Positions 1-8,491 are shown, counted from the stretch's first letter. The stretch: DNA of 64,000 nt from an uncultured Draconibacterium sp. (GCF_913063105.1 NZ_CAJXYQ010000004.1:186001-250000), one strand, 5' to 3'. Made by a program: numbers and translations. Notes: generated from the sequence alone by a model not told the origin.

Positions 1-98
1 ACATTGTTTTCTACAATTGGATTTGAGAAGTTTTGAGCAAAACCTGAAAAAACCTGCCAACAAATACATGTCAGCAGTATTGTTAATTTTACTTTCAT
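1..98 (-). CDS. 5' end of a secreted protein (partial, runs off the window)
   Basis: An ATG at position 98 on the minus strand opens a frame that stays open to the window edge for 32 codons. It begins with a typical signal peptide (MKVKLTILLTCICWQVFSG, then FAQ before a probable signal peptidase I site), followed by NFSNPIVENN. The NPI motif just after the signal peptide is common at the start of GH43-type five-bladed propeller glycosidases, but too little is visible to assign a family. It lies 15 bp downstream of the DUF5060 glycosidase gene on the same strand, so it is probably the next gene of the rpiB-dhaKL operon. Confidence 0.6.
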   Translation of the reverse strand, partial: MKVKLTILLTCICWQVFSGFAQNFSNPIVENN

Positions 99-113
99 CT
101 GTTTTTGTTTAGC

Positions 114-1934
114 TTATTTTTGAAGGTAAAGCAGCCAATCCTGTTCTGATGGGCATTGGAGCTTAATTTCTTCGTTTGCTGTACTTTCGGTTATTTGCAA
201 GCTTGTTCCATTTCTTGGATTAAACCAGGTAGCAGTGTAACCTACATCGGGTAAGTTAATTTCGATATCCTCGCCGGTTTTACTGTAAACAAGGTACACC
301 TGTCCGGTTTTTGCAAACACATAATCATTCTCGGTGGCGGTAAGTTCGTTGGCATTTACCATGGTTTCAACCGGAATTTCGTTATCGTTAAAGAAATCGA
401 GCGCAATTTTACACTGGTCCCAAAACAGGTCGCGCGAACGCCACGATTCGCAGGTAAGGTCGGAATGCGGGTGTTTGTATCCGAAATACCATTCGGTGCC
501 ACAACCGCCTGCCATAAAAGTTCCCCACACCCCGTTAATTCGGGCGTCGTTATGTTCAGGGTCTTCTTCGTCGGTAATTAAGGCATGCGAGGCATCGCCC
601 GGCTCGTCAACTGCAACTACCCATTTTTTTCCGGTTTCAGCTGATGCTTTCACCCATTTATTAACGGCACTGTGTACCAGTGAAAAGTCGGCTTTATTGG
701 TTTGAACCGACAAGCCGGTAAGCGCTGAATTCTCACCAATTAGTGGCGCATAATATTTGTCGTGTTGATCGGGATAAGTATGCAAAACAACCAGACTTTT
801 ATAGGGATCATTGGCTTCAAAATAGCTGGCCATATCCTTCACCTGTTCAACGGTTTGTGTCATTTCTTCCCCCAGATTCCAGTTTAAAGCCAGGTGATGA
901 CCGTATCTTGCAATTAATTCGCGGTAGTACAATTTTCGCTCGGGTCCAACATCGCCACCATCCATTTTCTGGTCGTTTTCGTTTTCCTGTGTTTTAAAAT
1001 GCAGAAACATCCCTTTCATTTCGCCATAGGCAAAAATTTGTTCCCACTGGTCCATTTTCGACACATCAAAACGATCGTGGATGGTAAGTTCTTCCCACTG
1101 TTTCGGATTCTTTTTAACGTTGGCAGCCTTCTCGTATTCTTCGTTGCTTACTTTCAGCAAATAAGGGTAAACATTGCGGTCGTCGCCATCGGTATTAAAA
1201 GTTAAAAACGAAAATGCGTTCATTCCTTTTCCGGACAGATAATTTATGGCACCCAAAATATTTTTTCCTTTTTGTTTTTCGGGTCCCCATAAAAATGCAT
1301 CGGCATCGCTGTCGTAGTCAACGCCGTGCGCTTCCCATTTCTTCAATCGATCGCCAACATTGGGAGTGTTATCAATTTCGTAGTAAGCCAGAAAGTTTTC
1401 AGGAGCATCGGCTCCACATTTTAAAAAATACTGTCCGGTTTCAGCAAACTGCTGGTAATGCTCTCCCACATATTGTAATCGGCCATGTGCGCGCAAATCT
1501 CTTCCTGACTTGTCTGTTTTTTCAACGGTAAACGAACCTTTAGCGCCATCCATAAATCTGGCGCTTTCACCTTCGTCTTCGCTAACAGCAATTCCGGCAC
1601 CTTTTTTAAACGAAACCTCGTAATTCCACTGCCCGGTTTTGTTGGGCGAAAAATGTACACGCCATTTGTTTCCTGCATCGGCCGAGGTAAAGGCCGCCTC
1701 ACCATCGGCGGCAAAATAACCCGGAACCACAAACTGCTGTTCGTTTTGCGAGAAGGTAACTTCAAGGCGGTAGTCGGTAAACGGGTTTGGCGTTGCCGTT
1801 TCAGACGACTCAGGACCGTCAAAAGTTAAAGTAATTTTATGCCAGGTTTTTAATTCGCCTGTAATTTCTGGTTGAGTAGGCGAACACGAAAAAAGCACCA
1901 GCCCTGTCAATAAAATGATTAGAATTTGTTTCAT
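114..1934 (-). CDS. DUF5060-domain glycoside hydrolase-like lipoprotein
   Basis: A 606-residue exported lipoprotein: a hydrophobic signal with lipobox LFSC (Cys17) is followed by a DUF5060 beta-sandwich (about 30-125), a TIM-barrel-like catalytic region (about 140-510) and a C-terminal beta domain (about 515-605) resembling the putative collagen-binding domain found behind many DUF4038/DUF5060 enzymes. Candidate catalytic acids are in NLGEEM (about 353-358) and VAVDEPGD (about 440-447), placed like the acid/base and nucleophile of clan GH-A enzymes. It probably cleaves a glycoside at the cell surface or in the periplasm. It follows the TIM-barrel epimerase gene by 37 bp in the sugar-kinase operon, which suggests it supplies that pathway's substrate. 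Domain calls are from recognition; substrate is unknown. Confidence 0.75.
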   Translation of the reverse strand: MKQILIILLTGLVLFSCSPTQPEITGELKTWHKITLTFDGPESSETATPNPFTDYRLEVTFSQNEQQFVVPGYFAADGEAAFTSADAGNKWRVHFSPNKTGQWNYEVSFKKGAGIAVSEDEGESARFMDGAKGSFTVEKTDKSGRDLRAHGRLQYVGEHYQQFAETGQYFLKCGADAPENFLAYYEIDNTPNVGDRLKKWEAHGVDYDSDADAFLWGPEKQKGKNILGAINYLSGKGMNAFSFLTFNTDGDDRNVYPYLLKVSNEEYEKAANVKKNPKQWEELTIHDRFDVSKMDQWEQIFAYGEMKGMFLHFKTQENENDQKMDGGDVGPERKLYYRELIARYGHHLALNWNLGEEMTQTVEQVKDMASYFEANDPYKSLVVLHTYPDQHDKYYAPLIGENSALTGLSVQTNKADFSLVHSAVNKWVKASAETGKKWVVAVDEPGDASHALITDEEDPEHNDARINGVWGTFMAGGCGTEWYFGYKHPHSDLTCESWRSRDLFWDQCKIALDFFNDNEIPVETMVNANELTATENDYVFAKTGQVYLVYSKTGEDIEINLPDVGYTATWFNPRNGTSLQITESTANEEIKLQCPSEQDWLLYLQK

Positions 1935-1971
1935 GATTTATTAATTTTTACGATTTAGTTGTGGTCTTATT

Positions 1972-2940
1972 TTATATGCGGTAAATTTCCTTGTTTACCA
2001 TTTTCATTAAACCGTTGTAATCTTCTGCTTTCATCATTTCGCTAATTTGTTCACGGTTTAGTTTTTTTGCCAACTGGTAAACACCTTGCGTTACTTCTGA
2101 ATGACGATTGAAGAATTCGAGCACATCAAAGATACGTGGCGAGGCATCGGTGGTAAAATACTTGTTATAACCGTATTCCTGCGCCCAATACATTAGTTCA
2201 ACGTAATGCAAAAAATGACGGCTTGCACCAATTAAATCCCAATCGGCTTTGGTGTCGTTATCGTTGGTGTGGATGTATGCATCAAAACCATTTTCGTAGA
2301 TAAGCGACAGGGCCTGGGCAGGATTTTCCTGGCTTTGCAGCGAGTGTCCCATATCAAGCGTTATGCCTGTATTTTTGCATTGTACATCTTTTAACAACAG
2401 TACGCCTTTTGCAGTTGAGTCGATTTGACAATGCACACGTGTTTCGGAGAATTTGGGTTCGAGAAAAAGGGGCACTTCCGGCAAATAATCGGCAGCTTCG
2501 GCAAAGGTTTCCACCATAAAGTTCCAGGCTGTTTTATAGTTGATCTGGAAAAGCACATCGTATCCGTCGCTTAATGGGCAACAAGTTACATGTGGCGCAC
2601 CCACAGCTTTCGCAAAGTCTTTGGCTTTTTTTATCATGGCCACCGCGCGGTCGCGTATTCCTTTATCGGGGCGCGAAAGGGCTCCGGGCACCCACTCGGC
2701 TTCTTTTTTAATGTTTACGTTAATGGCGGCAAATTCCAGTTTGTATTTATCCATTAATGCCTTGGTTGCCTCTGGTCCTTCATTTTCGTACGGAAAAACC
2801 ATTTCAACTCCTGAAAAGCCTTCAATTTTCGATACAAATTCTAATTTTTGTTCGGTTGTAACCGGTGCCTGATATTCTGAGAAACGGTCCTGGGTTTTTC
2901 CCAAAAAACCGATTATAACTCCTTGTTTTATTTCTGACAT
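1972..2940 (-). CDS. TIM-barrel sugar (phosphate) isomerase/epimerase, AP-endonuclease 2 family
   Basis: About 322 residues starting MSEIKQGVIIGFLG. The fold is that of the xylose isomerase-like TIM barrel family. Likely metal ligands are the Glu in LFLEPKFSE, the Asp and His of LDMGHS, and the His in AYIHTNDND. I chose the ATG at 2940; the frame continues upstream to a TTG and another ATG (2967), but those residues look like leader. The gene lies 69 bp downstream of dhaL on the same strand. By analogy with tetrose and tetrulose pathways that pair such isomerases with DhaK-type kinases and RpiB, it probably isomerises the free or phosphorylated sugar. Exact substrate cannot be told. Confidence 0.75.
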   Translation of the reverse strand: MSEIKQGVIIGFLGKTQDRFSEYQAPVTTEQKLEFVSKIEGFSGVEMVFPYENEGPEATKALMDKYKLEFAAINVNIKKEAEWVPGALSRPDKGIRDRAVAMIKKAKDFAKAVGAPHVTCCPLSDGYDVLFQINYKTAWNFMVETFAEAADYLPEVPLFLEPKFSETRVHCQIDSTAKGVLLLKDVQCKNTGITLDMGHSLQSQENPAQALSLIYENGFDAYIHTNDNDTKADWDLIGASRHFLHYVELMYWAQEYGYNKYFTTDASPRIFDVLEFFNRHSEVTQGVYQLAKKLNREQISEMMKAEDYNGLMKMVNKEIYRI

Positions 2941-3009
2941 ATTTTTTAAATTGGTAGTTGGAGCCATGAGATGTTTTTCCTCATCTGTCTCCAATCCTTG
3001 ATTAATACT

Positions 3010-3651
3010 TTATTTTAACAATTGTGTTGATGTATCTGCCAATGTTTCCAGAAGCAGGCAGCATGAGGTTGCTCCGGCATCCAGTACTCCGCGCGAACGT
3101 TCGCCTAAACGGCTTGCCCTCCCCAATTGCGCCACCATATTTTTTGTTGAATCGCGACCTACCTTTGCAGCCGATTTCATGGCTTGCAAAGCTGTAACGA
3201 AGTCGTTGTTTTCGGCAGTCGATTTCTGATAGGCTTCAATGGCTGGCACAAGCGTATCGAGCAGGGTTTTGTCGCCAGGTTTTGCCGGCGAAATGGTTTG
3301 AATTTGAGAAAGCATTGCTTCCAGTGCTGCACCCATCTCCTTGATACCAATTTCTTCAATTCCGCTTAATTCTTTGGCAAAACCGCGGTATAACTTTCCG
3401 TACAAAGGCCCCATGGAGCCGCCAATTTTCATCATTAGTATTTTTGACAGCGTTTTGGCTGAATGGGCAAGATCGCCCGGATTTTTTTCCAGCTCCGTTT
3501 TGCATAGCTGAAAACCCTTGTTCATGTTAATTCCATGATCGCCGTCGCCAATTAAACCGTCGATATCGCTTAAATACTGCTTGTTCTCGTAAATAGCCTG
3601 AATCATATTCTCAATGATCAGCGCCCCATCTTTATTTGAAAATGTCTTCAT
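3010..3651 (-). CDS. dhaL: Dihydroxyacetone kinase-type ADP/ATP-binding subunit DhaL
   Basis: 213 residues, normal length for a stand-alone DhaL. The Mg-nucleotide signature IGDGDHGINMNKG is present near residue 36, and GGSMGPLYG and a C-terminal GATS segment match the family's helical barrel. DhaL carries the nucleotide used to phosphorylate the ketose bound covalently by DhaK. It lies 12 bp after dhaK. No DhaM, EI or HPr gene is visible, so whether the phosphate comes from ATP or from a PTS elsewhere cannot be decided here. The neighbouring rpiB and TIM-barrel genes suggest a C4 or C5 ketose rather than dihydroxyacetone as substrate; this is inference. Confidence 0.88.
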   Translation of the reverse strand: MKTFSNKDGALIIENMIQAIYENKQYLSDIDGLIGDGDHGINMNKGFQLCKTELEKNPGDLAHSAKTLSKILMMKIGGSMGPLYGKLYRGFAKELSGIEEIGIKEMGAALEAMLSQIQTISPAKPGDKTLLDTLVPAIEAYQKSTAENNDFVTALQAMKSAAKVGRDSTKNMVAQLGRASRLGERSRGVLDAGATSCCLLLETLADTSTQLLK

Positions 3652-3663
3652 TTTTTTCTGAGT

Positions 3664-4668
3664 TTACCGTTGAAACTGACGCATACCTACTGAGTCACAT
3701 TCGTAATCCATGCAAGCCTTTAACTCATCATCTAATTTCATTAATGTACAGGTTACTCCGGCCATTTCCAGCGATGTAAAGTAGTTACCCACATACGAAA
3801 TGTAAACTTTAATTCCTTTTTCTTCCAGAATTTTGGCCACATCGTTGTAAACAATGTATTGCTCCATTACGGGAGTTGATCCAAGACCAGAGATCAATAC
3901 AACCACTTCGTCGCCATTGGCAAAAGGCAAATCGGGTAAAATTACATCGCAAAACCGCTGAGCCACTTTAGCAGAAGGTTCCAGATCGCACACCTCAATG
4001 CCTGGTTCGCCGTGGTGACCAATTCCAACTTCCATTTTGCCCTCTTCAATGGTAAAGTTGGGGTGACCAACCTCTGGAATGGCGCAAGGTGCCAGGCCAA
4101 TTCCCATGCTTCGGGTATTGTTAATGGCTTTTTGTGCTACGGCAATAACTTCGTCAAGCGATCCACCCATGGCGGCTTTGGCTCCACCCACTTTCCACAT
4201 TAAAATTTCGCCGGCTACGCCTCTGCGTTTTTCTTCCTGCCCTTTGGGTGCCGATGGAACATCGTCGTTGGCCACAACTTTTTTTACCAGGATGTCATCG
4301 TCTTCGGCTTCATCCATCGCCATGGTAACGTTCATATTATCGCCGGCATAATTTCCATACAAAATGGCCACACCCTTGCCACCATCGGCGGCCTTTATGG
4401 CATCGTAAAACATTTGCGCCGGTGGCGACGAGAAAATCTCGCCACAGGCAACTGCATCAACCATATTTCGGCCAACATAACCCACAAAGGCAGGTTTATG
4501 CCCCGAGCCTCCGCCGGTTACTATTCCTACCTTGCCCTCAATTGGGGCATCTTTATATTTTATTACACGTTCGTTATCGGTTGTGGCAACCAGGTCGGAA
4601 TGCACTTTCACATAGGCTTCCAGCATTTCGTCAACCACTTTCGACGGGTCGTTTACAAATTTTTGCAT
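3664..4668 (-). CDS. dhaK: Dihydroxyacetone kinase-type substrate-binding subunit DhaK
   Basis: 334 residues, full length for the K domain. The GGGSGHKP loop (about 52-59) and the GIGHHGEPG motif, which contains the histidine that forms a hemiaminal with the substrate carbonyl, are both intact. It binds a short-chain ketose (dihydroxyacetone, erythrulose, apulose or similar). It sits 12 bp downstream of rpiB and 12 bp upstream of dhaL, giving a tight rpiB-dhaK-dhaL unit. Split DhaK and DhaL subunits with RpiB and TIM-barrel isomerases are known from tetritol and tetrulose catabolism in other bacteria, which makes L- or D-erythrulose-type substrates a reasonable guess, not a demonstrated one. 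Confidence 0.9.
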   Translation of the reverse strand: MQKFVNDPSKVVDEMLEAYVKVHSDLVATTDNERVIKYKDAPIEGKVGIVTGGGSGHKPAFVGYVGRNMVDAVACGEIFSSPPAQMFYDAIKAADGGKGVAILYGNYAGDNMNVTMAMDEAEDDDILVKKVVANDDVPSAPKGQEEKRRGVAGEILMWKVGGAKAAMGGSLDEVIAVAQKAINNTRSMGIGLAPCAIPEVGHPNFTIEEGKMEVGIGHHGEPGIEVCDLEPSAKVAQRFCDVILPDLPFANGDEVVVLISGLGSTPVMEQYIVYNDVAKILEEKGIKVYISYVGNYFTSLEMAGVTCTLMKLDDELKACMDYECDSVGMRQFQR

Positions 4669-4680
4669 GATTATATAATG

Positions 4681-5145
4681 TTATTGATTTTTTGGATGAA
4701 ATGATTCTTTTTCCAGTTCGCGCATTTGCTTCACTTTAGGTACTGAACCACCGCCTGCAAATTCAGATACCAGCCATGCATCGATAATGGTTTTTGCCAG
4801 CTCCGGACCGATTACACGTTCGCCCATGGTTATTACCTGTGCGTCGTTACTTTTACGCAGTCGTTCGGCAGAAAACACATCGTGACAAACGCCGGCATAA
4901 ACACCTTCTACCTTGTTGGCAATCATTGCCATTCCCAGTCCGGTTCCGCAAATGCTAATTCCGCGGTCGTAGTTTCCAACCTGAATTTCTTTGGCAAGAT
5001 TGAAGCCAATTTCAGGATACATTGGATTTTCTTTTCCTTCTGAATAATTCAGGTCGGTAATATCAATTCCTTTACTTTTCAAGTGGTCGAAAAGTACTTT
5101 CTTCAGGTTTACTGCTGCGTCGTCGCAATCAATACAAATTTTCAT
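4681..5145 (-). CDS. rpiB: RpiB/LacA/LacB family sugar-phosphate isomerase
   Basis: About 154 residues from MKICIDCDD; the ATG ten codons upstream (5175) would add a leader absent from the family, so 5145 is preferred. Family motifs visible are the N-terminal CIDCDDAA, GISICGTGLGMAMIAN with the catalytic-loop cysteine, CHDVFSAERLRKSNDAQ, and TMGERVIG. These enzymes interconvert aldose and ketose phosphates (ribose/ribulose 5-phosphate, allose, or tetrose phosphates in erythritol pathways). As the first gene of the rpiB-dhaKL operon it probably acts on the DhaKL product. The leader contains a 10-bp inverted repeat and a TGTATACA operator about 140 bp upstream. Confidence 0.88.
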   Translation of the reverse strand: MKICIDCDDAAVNLKKVLFDHLKSKGIDITDLNYSEGKENPMYPEIGFNLAKEIQVGNYDRGISICGTGLGMAMIANKVEGVYAGVCHDVFSAERLRKSNDAQVITMGERVIGPELAKTIIDAWLVSEFAGGGSVPKVKQMRELEKESFHPKNQ

Positions 5146-5176
5146 CTGTTTAAAATTTTTTGTTTTAATGGTCATT

Positions 5177-5242
5177 TACGAAACGGATACCATACTTATC
5201 TGCTCTTTTTCTATTACAATGTTTTGTGCCCGTTTCGTATCC
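5177..5242 (-). promoter_or_regulatory. Inverted-repeat leader upstream of rpiB
   Basis: TACGAAACGG (5177-5186) and CCGTTTCGTA (5230-5239) are perfect 10-bp inverted copies separated by 43 bases. On the minus strand they would form a stem just upstream of rpiB. The same arms also contain GGATAC and GTATCC (5185-5190 and 5237-5242), which can pair with each other instead, overlapping the first stem. Two mutually exclusive pairings in a leader could indicate post-transcriptional control or a divided operator. The function is inferred. Confidence 0.4.
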
Positions 5243-5285
5243 AAATTTTTTTCAACTCGTCACATCCAACAAGCATACTTCATAC

Positions 5286-5293
5286 TGTATACA
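5286..5293. promoter_or_regulatory. Putative GntR operator upstream of the rpiB-dhaKL operon
   Basis: The palindrome TGTATACA sits between the MFS/TIM operon end and rpiB, about 140 bp upstream of the rpiB ATG. The same core occurs twice before the GntR gene and before two other transcription units of this window. A TTTG about 10 bases upstream on the minus strand could be a -33 element, so a bound repressor would overlap the promoter. FCD-type GntR proteins commonly bind such palindromes. Confidence 0.55.
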
Positions 5294-5315
5294 TTTTGTG
5301 ACAAAAAAATTTTTC

Positions 5316-6179
5316 CTAGCGCGTAACGTGAGGCAGTTCTTTTTCCAAAAACTTCAGGCTTTCTTCAACCCAGAAATCCGGATTCTCAACAAAGCCCCCA
5401 CTGGCTTCACTTCCCATTTCAATACCGGCTACACATGGTTCGCCAAGTTTTGCGCAGTTTTCTTCAATACCCAGTTCAATACATTTATCAACATATTGTC
5501 TGAAAGGCACTGCCCCTGTTCCGAGTATGCTGTTGGTATGTGCAAAGCTTTCCGTCTCGCTAAGGTGAACGTGAATCATACGACTCTTTAACTTTTCAAG
5601 CTGTTCCGGTTCTTCACGGGTAATTACCAGGTGGCCCACATCAATATTCGGATACACATTAGGCAAGCCAATGTCTTCAACTGCTTTGGCCAGTTTGTAC
5701 GTATTGTTGCAAATAAAATAAACGTGCGGATCGAGTTCAATACCTACGAACAGGTTTTTATCGAGGCACCAGTCGGCAAATCGGCCTACATTCTCGAGCA
5801 TGTACAACCATGATTGCTCGGGAGTTACTCCCAGCTCGTACAAACCTCCTCCCCAGCAAACTAAAAGCTGACGACCACCCAATTCCATCTGAAATTCGGC
5901 GCAGGTTTTCATGTAGTCAAAAACCGCATCACGTTTTTTCTTGTCGGGATGAGCAGTATCCTTGGTAGCTACCAGCAACATTTGTGTACTGTGGATATCG
6001 TTATCTTTAACAATTCTGATGGCTTCGCGTTTTTGCGCTGCTGTCATCGTTTGCGGGTTTCCTTTTCGTATGCCCGCATATTCAATGTACTTAAAGCCAT
6101 ACTTTGCCGCCGAACGCAGCGACTCTTCCGGTCCCTTGTTTCCCACTTCGTAAACCAGGGTGTTTAATGCTAACTTCAT
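5316..6179 (-). CDS. TIM-barrel sugar (phosphate) isomerase/epimerase
   Basis: 287 residues of the xylose isomerase-like TIM-barrel family, distinct in sequence from the paralogue at 1972-2940. Probable metal-binding residues are Glu in FVGIELDPH, Asp and His in NIDVGHL, His in MIHVHLSE and Glu in AGIEMGSE. No signal peptide is seen, so it is cytoplasmic. It is the last gene of the gntR-MFS-TIM unit (44 bp after the transporter gene), so it likely acts early on the imported compound, whereas the second TIM enzyme belongs to the kinase operon. Exact reaction (isomerisation or epimerisation) is not determinable. Confidence 0.78.
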   Translation of the reverse strand: MKLALNTLVYEVGNKGPEESLRSAAKYGFKYIEYAGIRKGNPQTMTAAQKREAIRIVKDNDIHSTQMLLVATKDTAHPDKKKRDAVFDYMKTCAEFQMELGGRQLLVCWGGGLYELGVTPEQSWLYMLENVGRFADWCLDKNLFVGIELDPHVYFICNNTYKLAKAVEDIGLPNVYPNIDVGHLVITREEPEQLEKLKSRMIHVHLSETESFAHTNSILGTGAVPFRQYVDKCIELGIEENCAKLGEPCVAGIEMGSEASGGFVENPDFWVEESLKFLEKELPHVTR

Positions 6180-6223
6180 CTATTTCTTTTTATGCTTTGT
6201 TACTGTTAAAATCCGGCGAGAAC

Positions 6224-7519
6224 CTACTTTGCTTCAATACTTTTATTAGGGTTCATTAAAAACCAGGCTACAATCGACACCATACTTAATCCGGCGCAGA
6301 TATAGAAAAACATATCGTTTCCGGCCAGGGCCAGTTTGGCATCTACGCCCGATTTTATAAGGCCATCGGCTAAGTATCCAAAAGCTAAAATAGAGGTAAA
6401 AGCGCCGAGGTTACCAGCCATATTCATGGTTCCGGATACTGCACCGGCATTTTCCTTACCAATGTCGATGCAGAAGGCCCACGATGGACTCAAGGTCATA
6501 TCGGCACCAAAAATTGCCAGTGTTAAAAACAACACTTTATTGATATCGGTGCTTGCGTTGGTCATTAAAACTACACCAAGCGCAGCAAGTGAAAACCCAA
6601 CAATTGCAGGCAGTCGTCTTGACAAACTTAGATTACCTGACTTGTAAATCTTATCAACTAAAATACCTGAAACCCAATTACCAACAGCACCTCCGAGCAA
6701 TGGTGCCATGGCCCAAAAACTTGCTGCTGTACCCGAACTTTGCAAGGCTTCTTTCAAATATGGGAACATCCAGGTTAGGGTAAAATAAAAGGTAAAGTTA
6801 CTGCCAATATATTGTACCATGGCCAGTAACATATTTTTCGATTTCAGTGTTTGAAAAAAAGTAAGATTACCTTTTTTTACACCATCGTCCTGCTGACGTG
6901 TTTCTAAAATGTATTGCTTTTCTTCTGCACTTACCAGTTTCGACTCCTCAGGCGTATTGCGGAAATACAACCACCACACTAAAGCAAAAACAAGCCCAAC
7001 TGCTCCGAAAATGAAAAAACTTCCACGCCAACCCAATGCTAAAATCAAAGCAACCACAATTGGATAAGCCACAGCTCCGCCTATTCGCGAACCGGAAAAG
7101 TTGATTCCCTGAATAATACCGCGTTCTTTAACCGGGTACCATTTGTACACCACTTTGGCCAGGGTAGGAAAAGCTCCTGCTTCGCCGCCTCCAAATAAGA
7201 AACGGATTACCACCATGGATACAAAATTCCAGGCAGCACCGGTAAGCGCAGTAAGTATCGACCAAACCGTAATTATGGTTGTCATTGCCAGGCGTGGCCC
7301 TTTTTTATCGGCAAAGCGCCCTCCCGGATTTTGCATTAAAGCATAACCAAGCGTAAAAGCCGCCATAACCCATGCCCATTGGATATTACTTAGCCCGAAT
7401 TCGTCGCTAACACTCCCCTTTGCTGCTCCTATACATGCACGATCGACGTACATCAAAACAGAAATTAAAAAGGTAAAAGTTACAAGGATAAATCGTTGAG
7501 GAATGATAGTTCGTTTCAT
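6224..7519 (-). CDS. MFS transporter, anion:cation symporter (ACS)-like
   Basis: 431 residues with about 12 hydrophobic segments. The MFS loop 2-3 motif appears as GGRFADKKGPR after helix 2, and FGGGEAGAFPTLAKVVYKWYP is typical of the hexuronate/tartrate/phthalate-like ACS branch (first 20 residues suffice to see it: GGGEAGAFPTLAKVVYKW). Family members import organic anions, often sugar acids, with protons. It lies 19 bp downstream of gntR and 44 bp upstream of a TIM-barrel enzyme, so it is the probable inner-membrane importer for the pathway. ACS membership hints that the imported molecule may be acidic, but this is weak evidence. Confidence 0.85.
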   Translation of the reverse strand: MKRTIIPQRFILVTFTFLISVLMYVDRACIGAAKGSVSDEFGLSNIQWAWVMAAFTLGYALMQNPGGRFADKKGPRLAMTTIITVWSILTALTGAAWNFVSMVVIRFLFGGGEAGAFPTLAKVVYKWYPVKERGIIQGINFSGSRIGGAVAYPIVVALILALGWRGSFFIFGAVGLVFALVWWLYFRNTPEESKLVSAEEKQYILETRQQDDGVKKGNLTFFQTLKSKNMLLAMVQYIGSNFTFYFTLTWMFPYLKEALQSSGTAASFWAMAPLLGGAVGNWVSGILVDKIYKSGNLSLSRRLPAIVGFSLAALGVVLMTNASTDINKVLFLTLAIFGADMTLSPSWAFCIDIGKENAGAVSGTMNMAGNLGAFTSILAFGYLADGLIKSGVDAKLALAGNDMFFYICAGLSMVSIVAWFLMNPNKSIEAK

Positions 7520-7538
7520 TGGTTTCTAATTAATTTGG

Positions 7539-8177
7539 TTATTCATTCTTTATTTTTTCACGAATGAGTTCCTGAGTTTTTACGGAGTGTTGGCGCATTA
7601 ATTTTTCGGCCAGCGCTGCATCTTTGCTCGCAATAGCCGCTATAATAGCCAGGTGTTCGGGTAAGGTTTCTTCCGGTTCGCGAATTAAACCTCCGCGATA
7701 GGTTTGCGAAGTAATGTTTTTAACCACTTCAAATTTCTGCAGAATCTGGTTTCCGCTAATCTGCAATACTGCATTGTGAAATGCCTGGTCTGCTTCAATG
7801 TATTTTTTGAAATCTATTCTTTTCTTCCCCACAAAAGGCTTAAACAATGCATTTAAATCTTCGAGTTCGCGCGCTGAAATAATTTGTGCTGTGCGCCGTG
7901 CTGCAATACCCTCAAGAGCTTCTCTGCACTCAAAAGCATCAAGCAATTTTGCATTGTCTATTTCGGTAACATAAAATCCTCTGCGGGGCAAATTTTCCAC
8001 GAGCATCTCATTTTCAAGCATTTGAAATGCTTTATGCAAGGGCATGCGACTTACCCCAAACATGGCAGCAATTTGTTCCTGAACCAGTTTTTCTCCCGGC
8101 TCAAATTCATTCGCCAATATCATGGTTTTTAGCCTTTTGTAAACTTCAAAGCTTAAATCAGTATGCTTAATTTTCAT
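7539..8177 (-). CDS. GntR-family transcriptional regulator, FCD (FadR C-terminal) type
   Basis: About 212 residues from MKIKHTDLSFEVYK. The frame extends upstream to a TTG inside the operator, so the ATG at 8177 is chosen. Residues 10-75 form the winged helix (LVQEQIAAMFGVSRMPL with the recognition helix). The rest is an all-helical FCD effector domain with the expected Asp/His metal-ligand pattern (EADQAFHNAV, LPEHLAI, RQHSVKT). It heads the operon with the MFS transporter and a TIM enzyme. A perfect palindrome lies 12 bp upstream of its start codon and another about 100 bp upstream, so it probably represses itself and the whole locus until a pathway intermediate binds. Confidence 0.88.
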   Translation of the reverse strand: MKIKHTDLSFEVYKRLKTMILANEFEPGEKLVQEQIAAMFGVSRMPLHKAFQMLENEMLVENLPRRGFYVTEIDNAKLLDAFECREALEGIAARRTAQIISARELEDLNALFKPFVGKKRIDFKKYIEADQAFHNAVLQISGNQILQKFEVVKNITSQTYRGGLIREPEETLPEHLAIIAAIASKDAALAEKLMRQHSVKTQELIREKIKNE

Positions 8178-8189
8178 CGTTATGTTGTT

Positions 8190-8203
8190 TTTTGTATACA
8201 AAA
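8190..8203. promoter_or_regulatory. Putative GntR autoregulatory operator 1
   Basis: TTTTGTATACAAAA is a perfect 14-bp palindrome ending 12 bp before the gntR ATG. It would cover the ribosome entry or promoter-proximal region of the regulator's own transcript. It is the longest and best version of the palindrome in the window. Confidence 0.65.
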
Positions 8204-8277
8204 GCTAAAAGTACTATTAATTACCAACTTTAATGATAGTTCATTGTTTTTCTACGGTTTTTCAAAGATATATATTT

Positions 8278-8287
8278 TTGTATACAA
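8278..8287. promoter_or_regulatory. Putative GntR autoregulatory operator 2
   Basis: TTGTATACAA, a perfect 10-bp palindrome centred 86 bp from operator 1, close to eight helical turns. Two sites on the same helix face upstream of an autoregulated gene would permit cooperative binding or looping. This is inferred from spacing only. Confidence 0.6.
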
Positions 8288-8491
8288 TATTCATTATACC
8301 ACTCACTTTTTATTTAATTGAAAATACGGAGTCGGAATCTACTATACCAAAACACTGATAAACAAACTGATAGAAAGTCAAAAAAAATACTTAAAAAAAA
8401 GGAAACACAAAAGTTGTGCGATACGATTAATGCATACCGCTAATTTTTAAGAAAGTGTTTTAACACAAAAAAACATTTGTTAGCCCAGATT

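Larger units (their letters stand above)
8178..8491. other. Intergenic regulatory region upstream of gntR
   Basis: This 314-base AT-rich gap separates the end of the mandelate racemase-type gene from the start of gntR. It contains two TGTATACA palindromes, listed separately, and presumably the promoter of the gntR operon. Nothing coding was seen in either strand. Confidence 0.6.

Noticed and set aside
2941-2994. Upstream extension of the TIM-barrel gene to a TTG codon
   Set aside because: The extra residues are not family-like, and ATG 2940 gives a normal start.
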